Origin: Sclerodactyla briareus
Lineage: Eukaryota > Echinodermata > Holothuroidea > Dendrochirotida > Sclerodactylidae
NCBI GenBank assembly: GCA_026419785.1
Contig: JAODTK010001599.1
Coordinates: 186,001 to 250,000 of the forward strand
DNA length: 64,000 nucleotides
Direction of reading: 5' to 3'
Positions 48,181 through 59,429 of the stretch are shown here, in pieces. The notes below the pieces were generated by a model that saw nothing but the letters and a program-made list of their open reading frames with translations, was not told where the DNA came from and did no database searches. Positions within the stretch are counted from its first letter, which is position 1. The number at the start of each line of letters is the position of its first letter. A program made the position numbers and the translations under genes.

Positions 48181-48285
48181 CCCATGTCATTCCCCCGCCC
48201 CCCCCCCCCCGGTGGGCCCCCTTCTCCATCCAGCCCCCCCCCGGTGCGCCCCCTTCTTCTTCTCCGTCCATCTCTTGAGGCTCTT
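48181..48285. repeat. C-rich low-complexity tract
   Basis: Long C runs (13-14 C near 48198) alternate with GGTGGGCCCCCTTCTCC-type words, which occur twice. Proline- and glycine-rich frames here are compositional. Confidence 0.85.
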
Positions 48286-48924
48286 TAATATAATACAACT
48301 TTGCCACCCTGCTATGGTACCATTCATAGTGGCTGGTGCTTGATGACCCTCGGGCAGAATTGTTCCGTGTGTGACATGATTGGCCAAGCAACCGGAGCAA
48401 CGAGAAAGATGTCCTGGTGAAAAATCATATCACATGAATAATAAGCCATGAGTGCATCTGTATGCACAGATCACGTACAACACCCCAGCCCCCTCCTCCC
48501 GTAACCAATGACATCACCTCTCCCTCAGAGTTATTTTTTAATGCATCTGTATTGTTCGCACCAGAGGTTTTTTATTGGGATTTTTCAAAAACATCATACC
48601 TCATCACTCATTCCTCCTATCCATTTGTCTTCCCCCTCGTGAGGGGGCACGCATATCATCAGCTCGCATCCTAGCCCCCTGTATTCGGTCACATAACTTC
48701 CCCACTGTCCTGGACTTCATGGAATTCATCTCATGGGCGCCCTCAACACACTAATCCTATCACCCTCTCCTTGTCCTTGCAATCCCCACCCACACTCCTT
48801 CATATTCCCAGAAGCTCACAACCCACCGTCCACAGTTTATCACACAATATTCAAGTGATAACACCTCAAATCTCTTTGATAAGTGCTTCTACGGAGTTTT
48901 GACTGGAGACCACATACTCACCAT
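48286..48924. other. Unrecognised stretch
   Basis: No gene recognised. Confidence 0.5.
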
Positions 48925-49555
48925 CTCCAAATTCCCCTGCCCTTGGTGTACTCCCCTCTCCAAGTGCACCATATCGCACCCACCCCACCCCCTTACACAG
49001 ACACCCACTTCGATAGTCTCTCCCCTTCCCAGGCACAATCTATCAGCACCACCCCACCCACTACACATAGACACCCACCTTCCCATACGTCTCTCCCCTT
49101 CTCCAAGGGCCAACCATATCCCAGCACCACCCCCACCCACTACCATAGCGCCCACCTTTCGTAATGTCTCTCCCCTCTCGGAGTGCACCATATAGCACAC
49201 CACCCCACCCACTTTACACAACAGAAACCCACATTCGTAAATGTCTCTCCCCTCTCCAAGTGTACCATATCAGCACCCACCCCACCCACACTACCACATA
49301 GACACCACCTAGGGCTATGTCTTCCCCTCTCCCACATGTTGCACAACCACCCTCCATCAGCCCACCCACCCCACCCACTACACATAGACACCCACCTTTC
49401 GATAATGTCTCCCCTCTCCAAAGTGACCCTCAGCACCCACCCCACCCACTACACATAGACACCCACCTTTCGATAATGTCCCTCCCCTCTCAAGTGTCCA
49501 TATCATCACCCACCCGACCCACTACACATAGACACCCACCTTCGATGATGTCTAT
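48925..49555. repeat. Minisatellite, unit about 72 bp, roughly 8 units
   Basis: Each unit reads approximately 'ccacctttcgataatgtctc', 'tcccctctccaagtgcacca', 'tatcagcacc', 'caccccacccactacacatagacac'. The phrase CACATAGACACC recurs at 49381, 49452 and 49525, giving periods of about 71-73 bp, and earlier units are more diverged. The pyrimidine-rich strand is +. Open frames on both strands over this array (91-131 codons) arise because the unit lacks stops in several phases; they are not supported as genes. Confidence 0.9.
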
Positions 49556-49739
49556 AGTCTATAACAAAAAGGTTTTGGAGGGACTCGTGACTGGGCCAGC
49601 TTACAGACGGACACTGATCGCCATTCACCCCATCTGTCCAAAGCATGTACCTCCCCAGTGGGTGGATCTGGTTAGGGGTAGGAACTACTGGGGAGAAATC
49701 AACAAGACATGACATGTAGATGTAGACTGTTCATTCATT
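49556..49739. other. Unrecognised spacer
   Basis: Short interval between the minisatellite and SINE-A with no recognisable feature. Confidence 0.5.
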
Positions 49740-50262
49740 AGGGCGGAAGAATAGCAGAGTGGTAAACATTGACACTTTACAACCAAAATATTTCGGGTTC
49801 AAATTCAGCAGGCACCGGATGATTTTCCCTGGGTGGCTCTTGTTACTTGCAGTTTGCAATGGGCGAGGGTCTTGACTTCACTCATGGTGCCGATGTTAAG
49901 CTTGCAGTGGATTTCTGGGAGTTACTGGGGTTGGTTTGTTCTGGGATATTTGCAATAGCTTAAGTCTTGTCTGTCGGCGGGTTTTGAGCATTCACGTTGA
50001 AACTTGAACGTCTGCTCTCCAGGTTCGAGAAAGGGGCGGGTCCTGGAGTTGACTGATAGTCTTTTTGGATGGGGATGTTTAAATGGCAGTCCCAGGAGCA
50101 GGTTGCGATTGTTAAAACCTCGTAACATCTGGCAATAGTCGAGAAGGAGAAGGCGAGCTACTGCTGTGATCGTCCACAATCAATACAGCCCGGGGTCCTA
50201 GATCATTGTAGATGAGCTCAATTGGCTCTGAACCCGTTTTAGAAGAAATCAATCAACCCAAG
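49740..50262 (+). mobile_element. SINE-A copy, full length
   Basis: The head has an A-box, TAGCAGAGTGGTA (consensus TRGCNNAGTGG), and a B-box, GGGTTCAAATTC, about 38 bp further on, as in internal polymerase III promoters. The body has 'gttttgagcattcacg', 'gtctgctctccaggttcgag', 'aaaggggcgggtcctggagttgactgatagtc', 'cccaggagcaggttgcgattg', 'gtgatcgtccacaatcaatacagccc' and 'ggctctgaacccgtttt'. It is about 520 bp and is the reference copy for the family in this window. Confidence 0.8.
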
Positions 50263-52227
50263 TCATGAGAATTAAAAAAATAGCGGACTCTTATACAGTA
50301 CTCGTGTACAGTCAGAATTTTGCAACATACAGGTTAAAATCTGGCTTGTTATTAGAAAATTACATTGCAAGATATTGGACTATCGAGCCACTACAGATTT
50401 CCCCTGATAGCCAATTTCCAGAATGGCTGCAAAATAAATTGTGTATGCTGATTTTCAAAAGTGTCAAATTTTGTATGTAGTATGGTCAAGTGGTTATGTG
50501 AAGTTATCTCTAAAATAACACTTCACAGTAATGTCTCAGAGGAGAGTGTAAAAAACTGGATGAGAATGACCACGATGAAAACAGTTTTTCAGTTGTCATC
50601 TTGTGGTGAAGTGACCTATGCATTTAATTCAACAACTATGATTGTATATACGAGATTAGAAAATCCCTAAGTACTAACCTGGGAATTGGCCTCATTATAT
50701 GATGTTCAGCAGTTTATTTCTTGAAACAAATGCAGAGTAGCAATTACTTTACTATTCTTTCCCAGTGTGTAGTTGGTGGCATGCTTGACATGCAACAACA
50801 CAGGTTGGAAAGCCATTCCAGAGGCACTTTCATGCACGAGCAATTCATTCAGGGGGGGGATAATTTTTGATGTTGTGAAGGTCCGTAGATCTCTTTCTTA
50901 GGTCGAGAAATCAGGATTATATGAAACACAGGTGGAAAAATAGAGCAGCAAATCAATAAACAATGTAAAACCCGACATAAAAAAATGTCTAAAAGTGATG
51001 GATGGAAGTGTAATGCTATAAAAACCAGTCAGAGTGCGCTTGCTTTGTAGGGTTCAGGCAGATTCTGGGCAATAAATTTCCATGACTTTGTCGTGACAAA
51101 ATATAGGATTGCCATGACCGTCACGATGACAACTTGCACAGGATTTTCAAAATGAACGTCTAAAAAAAAGAGACAAAGCAAACAACATTGAACAGCGTGA
51201 GAAATTTGGTAACAACAGCACTTCACAAAAATGTCCATGATTTTCCATGACTCAACAACTTTTCACCGAATTTCAAAACATCTCAGCCTGGCCTGGATTT
51301 TATTGATGTGAAATTTAATACTTTTCCAGGTTGTCCATGACTGCAGGAACCCTGTTTGTGCACAATTTTTGCTAGTCATTCAAAGTGGTGCAACTAACTT
51401 TCTCTTCACAGCGCCAATCATCTCCAACAGATGGGCCATTCTTGTTGCTATTCACTAATGGCACATCAGATAATAAGCGATTACAGGGTGCAAGTTTCGA
51501 AGGTCCCTTTGTAAGGGGTTTTGGATCCTGAGTGGGACTGGCTCATGAATAAATATCAACAGCGAATCAGGTCACATTGTAGCAAGGTGTTTAGTAATAA
51601 TGATCAGAAGGTCTGTCTTGTACAGCACTACACTGGAAAAATTGGAAGCACGCACAGTATCTTTGTTTGTGTACCGGCCCTCAAATCCTCATTAACATGC
51701 ATCCAAATCTGAATAATCAAAACATGCTTGATTGTTTGATGCTCGATCCCAGCAAACTATCATTGCTTTTTGATTCGACCAAGTCTAAGTCGCAGGTCCT
51801 AGGCCGCACAGAGAATGTGACAGTGTATTTGGTTTGTCTGGTGACCATGTATGCAAGGGTTAAACAAAAACATCAGCTCCTGTCCCTTCATTTGAACAGC
51901 CATTTCAGTATCATTATTATAACCGATACTTCACCATCACACACATGTCGCTGCCCTCTATTTTTGCAGGTTGCTTACACCAAAATAATACCGGGTAAGT
52001 CTGATTTAAACAAAACTTGGTGGACGGGGAAAGATATTGTCCCAGCGAACCATACAGTGATTCGAGGATTGAATTTTTTTTCTTGCAGCTAACTTTGTTC
52101 AGATTTGAACGAACTTGGTGGATGTTGTTAATCCTGAAAAATTATGAAATTTTAATTTCAAGGTCACAGAAGGTCAATTTTGCATCATGTACTGCAATTT
52201 TTTCCCTAACTGTCTTGTTATTTATAG
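50263..52227. other. Unrecognised stretch
   Basis: About 2 kb. Two acceptor-like sites (TTTTTGCAG before 51970 and CTTGCAG before 52089) sit in this interval. Reading frames of 141 and 116 codons overlap them, but no domain is recognised. Confidence 0.4.
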
Positions 52228-52314
52228 TACATGGAGGCTGGAACATGGCTATGTTGGTCCTGAACAACAGTGGGCATTTCAAAGTCACCGTAGATCATAA
52301 TGGGGTCCACAAAG
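52228..52314 (+). CDS. Possible internal exon, 87 bp (speculative)
   Basis: The segment is preceded by TTATTTATAG (acceptor-like) and followed by GTAATT (donor-like). It is open in one frame, entering and leaving after the first codon base, so it would be a symmetrical phase 1-1 exon. The predicted residues include 'WNMAMLVLNNSGHFKVTVD', with alternating hydrophobics like a pair of beta strands; the tail 'HFKVTVDHNG' vaguely recalls galectin beta strands. No neighbouring exon of the same kind is found within 2 kb. It could be a chance combination of splice-like words. Confidence 0.18.
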
Positions 52315-52649
52315 GTAATTCCTGCTGGGATATACACGTCCGCCGTTTACCCGCCCGCACATGCTAGTTGGGACGACTAACTTGATTCCAGAGTGACCCC
52401 AGGGGTACCACCACGTTATCCGCGCCTTAGCACCTCAATCTGTCCCCTCAGCTTGCTGATGCATTCCTCCTTTCCTGTAAGGTGAGGGGGAGTCTGCAGG
52501 GCACCCTAAAACAGGGAGGAGAGAGGAGTGGGTTTCATTACTTGGATCCTCAGCACCTACCGACATCAACAGGTTACAAACACCGCGCATGCAAAAACGT
52601 GTGCAGGAAATGGTTTTGCCTGGCGCTAATATGACCCTGTAAGTCCGTG

Positions 52650-53065
52650 TCTGCGGCGGTTGCATTGGCTGGAAAGGACCTCTAGACTCCTGTTGCAAGG
52701 TTTTATCATTGTTTATAAATGCATTCATCATTCTGTCGCTCTCCGTCATACTTGGCAGCTCTCAACCCTGTACACCCTGGTAGAGCTGGTTTTACGCTCT
52801 GCGTCTGAGGGATCCGTCCACCCGCCGCAGTGTGCCCTACTCCTGTAAGGCACTGCAATTGCCGATCGTAGAATTTCTCGTTCACGTGCACCCCAAATTG
52901 GAATAATTTATCCATTACTGTTAGAGATGCTTCCTCAGTGGAGACCTTTAAAAGAAGGTCGAACCTATTTATTCAATCCCTAGTTGTTTACTATATTTTT
53001 GTTGTTTTGGTCAGCGCTTCGCTCTTGATGAAACGCGCTATACTAAGTACTTATTAATGTATGTT
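52650..53065 (+). mobile_element. LINE 3' fragment (L2/CR1-like), decayed
   Basis: Translated in shifting frames this gives the C-terminal tail motifs of L2/CR1-type ORF2. A 'YLAALNPVHPGRAGF' block (compare 'pkYLsDLiepY.P' in the 44-kb copy) is followed by 'TPNWNNLSITVRDASSVETF' (compare 'klWNsLP..vr.a.sl..FK') and 'KRRSNLFI'. The untranslated end reads 'gtcagcgcttcgctcttgatgaaacgcgctatactaag', like the AGCGCTT tail of the other copies, but has no (ATT)n. It is heavily decayed. Confidence 0.7.
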
Positions 53066-53654
53066 GTATGGAAGGAGGGGTCAAGTACTTGCCACTATAA
53101 TTCCTGAAAATACATAGTCGTCCTAGAGTGGGTTAAGGCTCGACACAGTGAAGTCACAGCTGCTTATTTGTAACAAGTTCGGGACTTTTTGTCTCAAAAG
53201 GTGCACAGTCAAATTTGAGGTGCAAGTAAACTTTTCGGGGAAAATTTTGGGTTGGCCTTCACAATAGTAATCAGAAGATACACTCTGATTAACTATCGAT
53301 GTATGACTCTTACCAGAATTTTATACCCTTCTTGTTTATCCGGGATCAGTGCCCCAAGTTTTTTGTTGCGGGTCCTGCATATTAATCCCCATTCCCTCCC
53401 CAGCAATTGCCTCATGTGGGTCAACTCAGTAGCAGTCCAAGGGAAACATTTCTCTATCCTAATATGAGACTGAGTATATATTCCTATCAATAACATTGGG
53501 GGGGGTTCCGGGATATATTTGTTTAAGCATACCTCCCCCTAATGATAACCATACGACCCATTCAGGTGTGTTAACCACACAGAACTTCATTAAACAACCA
53601 ATTTTTCTCGGATGTGTGACCTGGGAAGATCCTTTCCATGGTTGGTCAGTGTGC
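53066..53654. other. Unrecognised stretch
   Basis: No gene or repeat recognised. Confidence 0.5.
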
Positions 53655-53960
53655 ATAGCTACCACAGCACACTCCTGGGGTTGACGAGATTCCCCCATAG
53701 CATTATCATTACAGCCAATTTTAAACTGTCACCACTCCTTTAAATAAAAACAAGACTACCAAACTATCTTGTGTTCAACTATGTTATTGTTGATAGTATG
53801 GGGGGAACTCCGTTAACGTTTGTGGTGCTTGATGTTATTTTTTTTAGGTGGGTTTCAAAAATAAAAAAACCCACTCTTTGTGCAACGTCAATCTGTCAGT
53901 GTACCCCCTACTACCCCCCTCCTCGACCTTTACAACCCAATATTACACAATCTCATTGAA
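53655..53960 (+). mobile_element. R1 dispersed repeat copy
   Basis: It shares 'ctaccacagcacac', 'ggggttgacgagattcccccatagc', 'attacagccaattttaaactgtcaccactcc', 'tatgttattgttgatagtatggggggaac', 'gtttgtggtgcttgatg' and 'gtcagtgtaccccctactaccc' with the R1 copies at 33236 and 35044. The middle is diverged. Confidence 0.65.
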
Positions 53961-54284
53961 TAACTGTAACTGTGAGCCTCGAACATGTACGACCGGTCTG
54001 CTTTACCAGTCTTAGTGGCCACCTAGTTCCAAGAGCAACTGTCTAGGCCCGTGATATTAATACTTGATGACATCTATCAGGTGGACTATACCTCACCCTC
54101 CCAAGACCGTTCTCAACTGCCTCCGTCACAACTTTGATAAGCTCCTTAACCTAATCAGGAGAAACAAGCAAATAATAGACATTTTTTTCTCTTCAATAAA
54201 ATCAATCCTAATCCTAACTGATCCGAAGACATTGCAGTGAACTGATTAGGTATCCTGAACTCCCAACACGAACCGAGAGGTGTC
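53961..54284. other. Possible SINE-B body, diverged
   Basis: This stretch leads into a SINE/LINE-type tail at 54285. No head with an A-box or B-box is clear, so it is either a 5'-truncated SINE or unrelated sequence. Confidence 0.35.
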
Positions 54285-54385
54285 TATAATCTGTAGACAC
54301 CATCACTAAAGCGCTTTGAGCAAGTTCTTCCACCTTGAAAAATGGCTCATATAAGAACAATATATATTATTATTATTATCATTAA
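54285..54385 (+). mobile_element. SINE/LINE 3' tail with (ATT)n
   Basis: 'aaagcgctttgagcaagttcttccaccttgaaaaatggctcatataagaac' followed by ATATATTATTATTATTATC closely matches the SINE-B tail at 33170-33232 and resembles the LINE tail at 46285. The terminal ATT repeat marks the insertion end. Confidence 0.75.
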
Positions 54386-54394
54386 AATAAGGTG

Positions 54395-54562
54395 CAGCGG
54401 CGTAACTAGCTGGGGATTCATTGGGTGTGAAATTACTCTTGGAACTCACAACATAACAGATTATATACAACAGATGGGGGTGGGCACCTCTGTCCCATCT
54501 CAACCCCCCCCCCCACCTTCCCATTCCTTCCTCCCAACTTTCCACCTCGAGTTACGCCACTG
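54395..54562. mobile_element. 168-bp MITE with CAGYGGCGTAACT ends
   Basis: The left end is CAGCGGCGTAACTAGC and the right end, in reverse complement, is CAGTGGCGTAACTCGAG. The terminal inverted repeat is about 14 bp with one mismatch. Such CAGTGGCGTAACT termini are common in hAT-superfamily MITEs. The flanking 8-mers, ATAAGGTG and ATAAAAAT, agree only in their first four bases, so an intact 8-bp target duplication is not shown. The inside contains a C10 run. It lies 9 bp past the (ATT)n of the preceding tail. Confidence 0.7.
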
Positions 54563-55509
54563 ATAAAAATTATGAAAGCTGTGATCAATCTAAGATTGGG
54601 TTCTATGTTTCTGTTCCTTTGCCATGTGCAGACTCACTCTCTCCAACTGTTGTTTTCCCATTCCCCTCCCCGCCCTTGCCACCCAACCAGTTCCTAATGC
54701 AGGTGTTGTTCTGAACCCATGTACTTAGGACCGCTTAACCATGTCTCGAGTGATTTCCACCACTGCTAATATTACTTTGAAGCTGACATGTCGGTGAATG
54801 AGTGCTATCAGTATTATGCTGTCACAGCAGATGCCCCCTCTTCTTTTCTTTTTTAATATATAAAAAAATTTAGAGGGGATGATTAGATTTATACAGAAAG
54901 GTAACTTATCACTGACAAAATCAATTTTCTGATTTGAAATAATTTGATGTTCCTGTTGAGAAAAGAGAGAGGACTCCTGAAAAATGGTGATCTATTTTAA
55001 CAATGGAACAGTATAACAAACACATTCTCCGTGTTTTTATTAAACTGTGATTTTAATTCGAAAACCGTCACTTCCCTTCATTTCCTGAATATTGACCACA
55101 CTTTGAAAGTCAATAAATCCACATTAGAGCATTCTATTGAAATGTGGTTTGGGACCTGTGGATAAAGTTTTCCGTTCCCACCACAATATAACCTCGGTGT
55201 CATCCAACCCTGCAGTCCCATCCACAACGAGGCATGGGTCTAATATGCTGCTGCTCCTGGACCATCCGACTTCCATCCCCACCTACCGCTGTGAGTGGAG
55301 GTTTCAACAAGCAGTAAGTCAATCATTTCCTACATGTGGGAGGAACTACTCGTAAGTCGGTTACTCAACCATCCGACAAGCCCCACTCTATTATGTGTGA
55401 GCGATCAAAACTCATGGACATACCCTCATTCATCAAGTATTGCACTTTGCCAAGGTAGTCATGCTGGACATCTGGTTGGGCATCATGGTTGTGGGCCTTG
55501 GAATCGATA
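54563..55509. other. Unrecognised stretch
   Basis: No gene recognised; an AT-rich run lies near 54845-54880. Confidence 0.5.
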
Positions 55510-55870
55510 ACACCATCAATATCAGAGATCACTAAACTAGAACAATCTTTGAATAAGAACCTGGAAATAATATTAACACAATCAGAGATACACCGACAAA
55601 TAGAACTAATCTGTCAAATAAGAACCTGGAATAAGAATAACACAATCAGAAATCCAAACCCCAAACAAATAGAAACAATCTGCCAATAATAACCTAGAAG
55701 TAGAATAATGCCATCAATATCAAGAGATACACCTACAATAGAAAAATTTGCGAAATAATAACCTAGAAATAAGAATAGACGGCAATCAGAGATACACCTA
55801 CAAATAGAACAAATCTGCCAATAGAACCTAGAAATAAAATAACGCATCAGAGATACCCTAAAATAGAACA
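55510..55870. repeat. Minisatellite, unit about 70-75 bp, about 5 units
   Basis: Each unit reads approximately 'aatcagagatacacctacaa', 'atagaacaaatctgcca', 'ataataacctagaaataag', 'aataac'. The anchor CAGAGATA(CA)CC and the anchor AACCT(A/G)GAA recur about five times. The + strand is A-rich with few T, so frames over it are repetitive and not supported as genes. Confidence 0.85.
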
Positions 55871-57083
55871 AAGAGGGCTGCGAGCGTGAACAATGACCTC
55901 ATCAATTATCAAGGTCTTATGTGCGCTTCTTCATTCAGACAGGAGTATTGTAATGTATCAACCAGGATATTGAGCTGTATACCTTACAAACGCAGCGAGC
56001 AGCGTAGTACTGTAAACGGTGACCACTGTCCTGGTGAAACCTGAAGAAAATAAAGAATGACATGTTTTATTCAGAATCAGAAATAAAACTCTATGACAAC
56101 AAGTAATCTCCAGAAGCAAGATAATAAACAGTGCTTCTACTACCTACCTCACATCTTTTTCCAAATAGCATGATATTGATGAATCGCTTTTGTTTTTACA
56201 TTCCAGTATCTTTAGTTATCCAATGACGATGCTAGGACAATGCTAGGACTGGCACAATAGCAGTTCCAAACCACTTGCTGGCTTCCTGCATTTGATATTA
56301 GCAGGGAAGTGACCTGGGAGGTTAAAGTGCTTTGCGACAGGCCATTGCTGGTAGCGCATGTGGAAGGTGGGGCCTTGAGGGGCATCCGGACATTAGGCAA
56401 TAAAAATTGCAGTCCTATATCAGCACATTTGTTACGTCCATCAACGCTGGGGCTGTCCCCTCAGATGACGTGAGTATACGACTCAGGTTGGGAGTTGCCT
56501 CTGCCGGTCAAAGTAACTTCTTTGGATTTTGCCCCCATCATGGGCTGAACTGCGATTTAGGATCACTGAGCGCATACACTTTTCACAAAGGCGTGTGAAC
56601 ACCATCCTTTACACACTTCATATCAGTCCATGTCTTTTCAAGGGCGCGTATGCTATCGTTCTTCTTCTACAGTCTACACGCTCTATCGAGCCTCATAGTT
56701 CAATGCTCTTCATCTACATATCAACAAGTCAATGGTTTTTGGCAGAATACAAGCAACGTCACAGTTTTTACTTCTAGAGTGTATCTGCAGGGTGAGACGC
56801 CATTGGTACTCACAAGCCCACATCTATGTACAATGGTTCTTTGGGAGTTATTTGTATATTGAACTGACGAATGCACCAGGGGAGCCAACATTTTTGAAGG
56901 ATATAATATAATATCCCCGAATTCAACGATGTCATTCCGACTTATTCTAATTTCAATTGCAGTTTCACGTAAGACCCTTTTAATCTGATCCGAAACAACA
57001 TATTATACTAATTTGATGATACAACTCGATGCATTTAACAACATCCAGGCCTGAAATTCCACATCAAGCGAGGATAGCTAATT
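55871..57083. other. Unrecognised stretch
   Basis: No gene or repeat family recognised over 1.2 kb. Confidence 0.5.
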
Positions 57084-58695
57084 CAGTGCTCGAAAAATAT
57101 TTTGAGATTTAGTAGCCCTTTGGGCTCCCAAATGGGTGAATTTGGTAGCCCGAAAGGGCTGACTGGATGTCCATAACTTACCGGTGTTTAAAATGTTACT
57201 TTTATACAAATAGGAATGCTCTGATGAAATTGAGGCAATTAGGAAAGTCAAGCTGTTTACGCTAGGTTTAAAATGTGTGGGGGGGGGGGGCGGATGTCCC
57301 CTCTCAATTTGCGAAGGGATTGTCAAAAATAAGGGGGGGGTGTTTTGGGGTGGTTTTTCTTTGTGTCTCAGAAAATAGATCAGAGAATTTTCTGTAGCCA
57401 TGACTTGGCTGCCGCCAAAAATTTCAGTTTTACAATCGGAAGGATGTGTTTGCCTAAGGGTAGACTCCCTGTTGTTGGCCCAATTGTCTCCTGACTTCCT
57501 CTCTCCCATTCTACTGCCAGTGCCAACAAGCTATTGACTACACAGTTACACTGTATATAGACAGTGGGGGACCTGGGGATAATCAGCCATGCCATACCAT
57601 TCCTTTCTCATTCCATAGCTACATGACTGTCGCCAAAAGGGCCAAATCCTTCAACGGCAACTTTTATCTGGCCCATAGTGATGTTTTTTCTTCCATGCAA
57701 AATTGTCTTTGTGTGAATAAATGAGAAAACAAATATGATCATTTTTAATGGCATTACTGATTCCCACAAGGTAGCCAATAGCTACGCCTAAGTACTGAAT
57801 GTTTACTTTTGTACCGGGACCAACTTAGCTAGAGTCAGAAAGTAATTCCTGAAGGAAACCATGCGAATAACATGATTCAATCTTTGGGAAACTGTGATTG
57901 CATCAACCCATATACATGCCTGTTCCATTATTTGATTTTTTTAAATGTTCCAGATTGCAGATTGTAATGTTATTTTAGAGTGAATTTGGTAACATTCCAC
58001 ATGGTTAACATAGGCATGGGGTGATGCATGCACTTAGTTTTACAAAACCACGATAGTTATCGATGTGGTGATTAAAAAGGGGGGGGTTTTCTTCATCTCT
58101 GCAGTGTTACGGACGATGCTTGAAACACGATGTATGAGTATGATATTGTGCAGATCAGCGCAGTCCAGACCTTAGCGTAAACACGGTTGATAGTAAAACT
58201 ACACGAAGTATATGGTTGGGAAGCCACCCATTTTGACTTAATATATCTTGACTTTTATGTGCCTTTCCCATTTTCTGGAGTGATTTTGACTTCTTCATAA
58301 ATCATTGCATTTCGAGTGCCGTGGGATGGGCGATAGAGCCGCCGTTTTGAATGGCCATTTACGCAGCGGATTCGTGTTTGGGTAAGGCCAATCCCGTTTA
58401 TTGAGATGTCCACTGATTATATTTTAAACTTTACAACGGCCAATCCGATAGTTGCAGAAAAAGTGTAAAATATCGACACTTGTCTCGCGATTTGGGGTGA
58501 CTCCCGAAATGTATGCTGATTGTTTGTTGACGTGATTATGTGTGGCTATATAATATGGGCTCCGTAAAACTGTACTTTTTAACTTATGCAGACTACAGAT
58601 TGTGGTAGCCTGACGGGCATTTGCAACTGAATCCAGGTAGCCCAGGTACAAGTGGACAGCCTCGGGCTACGGGCGCCTAGGATGTTTGAGCACTG
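57084..58695. mobile_element. CAGTGCTC-ended DNA transposon, non-autonomous, 5-bp TSD
   Basis: The left end is CAGTGCTCGAAAAATATTTT and the right end, in reverse complement, is CAGTGCTCAAACATCCTAGG. Inside both ends lie GTAGCCC-rich stretches ('agtagccctttgggctcc', and inverted 'cccgtagcccgaggctgtcc'), extending the inverted similarity to about 100 bp with gaps. TAATT directly precedes the left end (57079-57083) and directly follows the right end (58696-58700), a perfect 5-bp target duplication. A hAT-like group with 5-bp duplications is known. The interior of about 1.6 kb has no transposase; the 143-codon antisense frame at 57078-57509 lies mostly in the GTAGCCC and G-tract region and is unlikely to be a gene. 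Confidence 0.75.
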
Positions 58696-58700
58696 TAATT

Positions 58701-59429
58701 TAGTAGGGCACGAACGAATAGGGGTCGTAAGGGGCTCTTTTGCACGCCAACAATTTGCTTCTATTATATTTTGCAGCATAAAACACTGTTAGAGGGTGCG
58801 TTGTCAGGGTTATGATAGGGGCCCCGGACTGAGCTGACTAAGTTCACCCCTACCAGAGGCGCTTCAGGGTAGCATCATGTGTTTCAGGGCTTGACTGTCC
58901 TACTGCTCAATGTTTCAAAAAACATAATAAGAAGAGAACCCCTCTAGAAACCACAACCATACGTACCTAGTAACACCAATAGATTGCAGGCACTTTGCGT
59001 TAGTAGTTCATCAAAGTTCACGGCAACAATTGAGTACCTATTTGGAACTGTTTGAATTCTCTACTAGCTGTCGTTATTGCAAATAACAGATGGCTAGAGA
59101 TGGACAGAAGACTGACCAATCAGAAGAGGTATTCGCATAATGTGATCGCTAGAGGTTGTAGAATTCCAACTTACTCAATTATCTTCAGCTCATTCAAAGA
59201 TCCATTTTATTCTCTGGTCTATGAAAGAGAAGAGTACATAAATATCACACAATAGGTATAATAAATAAAGCGACTGCTCAGTAACCCAAGACTCCATACG
59301 TGCATAAGGACCATGAAGCTTACAAGTAATTGGATGCTGTGCCACTGCAGAACGTTATTAGTACTTTATTGGGGAAATTTGATGATCCCCCCTCCCCCCC
59401 CTCTCCCCCAATCATTGATGCTCATTTCT
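58701..59429. other. Unrecognised stretch
   Basis: No gene recognised. A C-rich run lies at 59387-59409. Confidence 0.5.

Noticed and set aside
48889-49712. Proline/histidine- and glycine-rich frames on both strands
   Set aside because: By-products of the 72-bp minisatellite, which lacks stops in several phases.
49741-49815. Possible true tRNA gene
   Set aside because: A-box and B-box are present but no paired acceptor stem; it continues into a repeated SINE body.
51667-52092. 141-codon + strand frame with an internal TTTTTGCAG
   Set aside because: The acceptor-like site is followed by a donor after only 25 bp and no domain is recognised; not enough for an exon call.
57078-57509. 143-codon minus-strand frame
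   Set aside because: It spans the terminal region of the CAGTGCTC transposon and two G tracts; no transposase motif.
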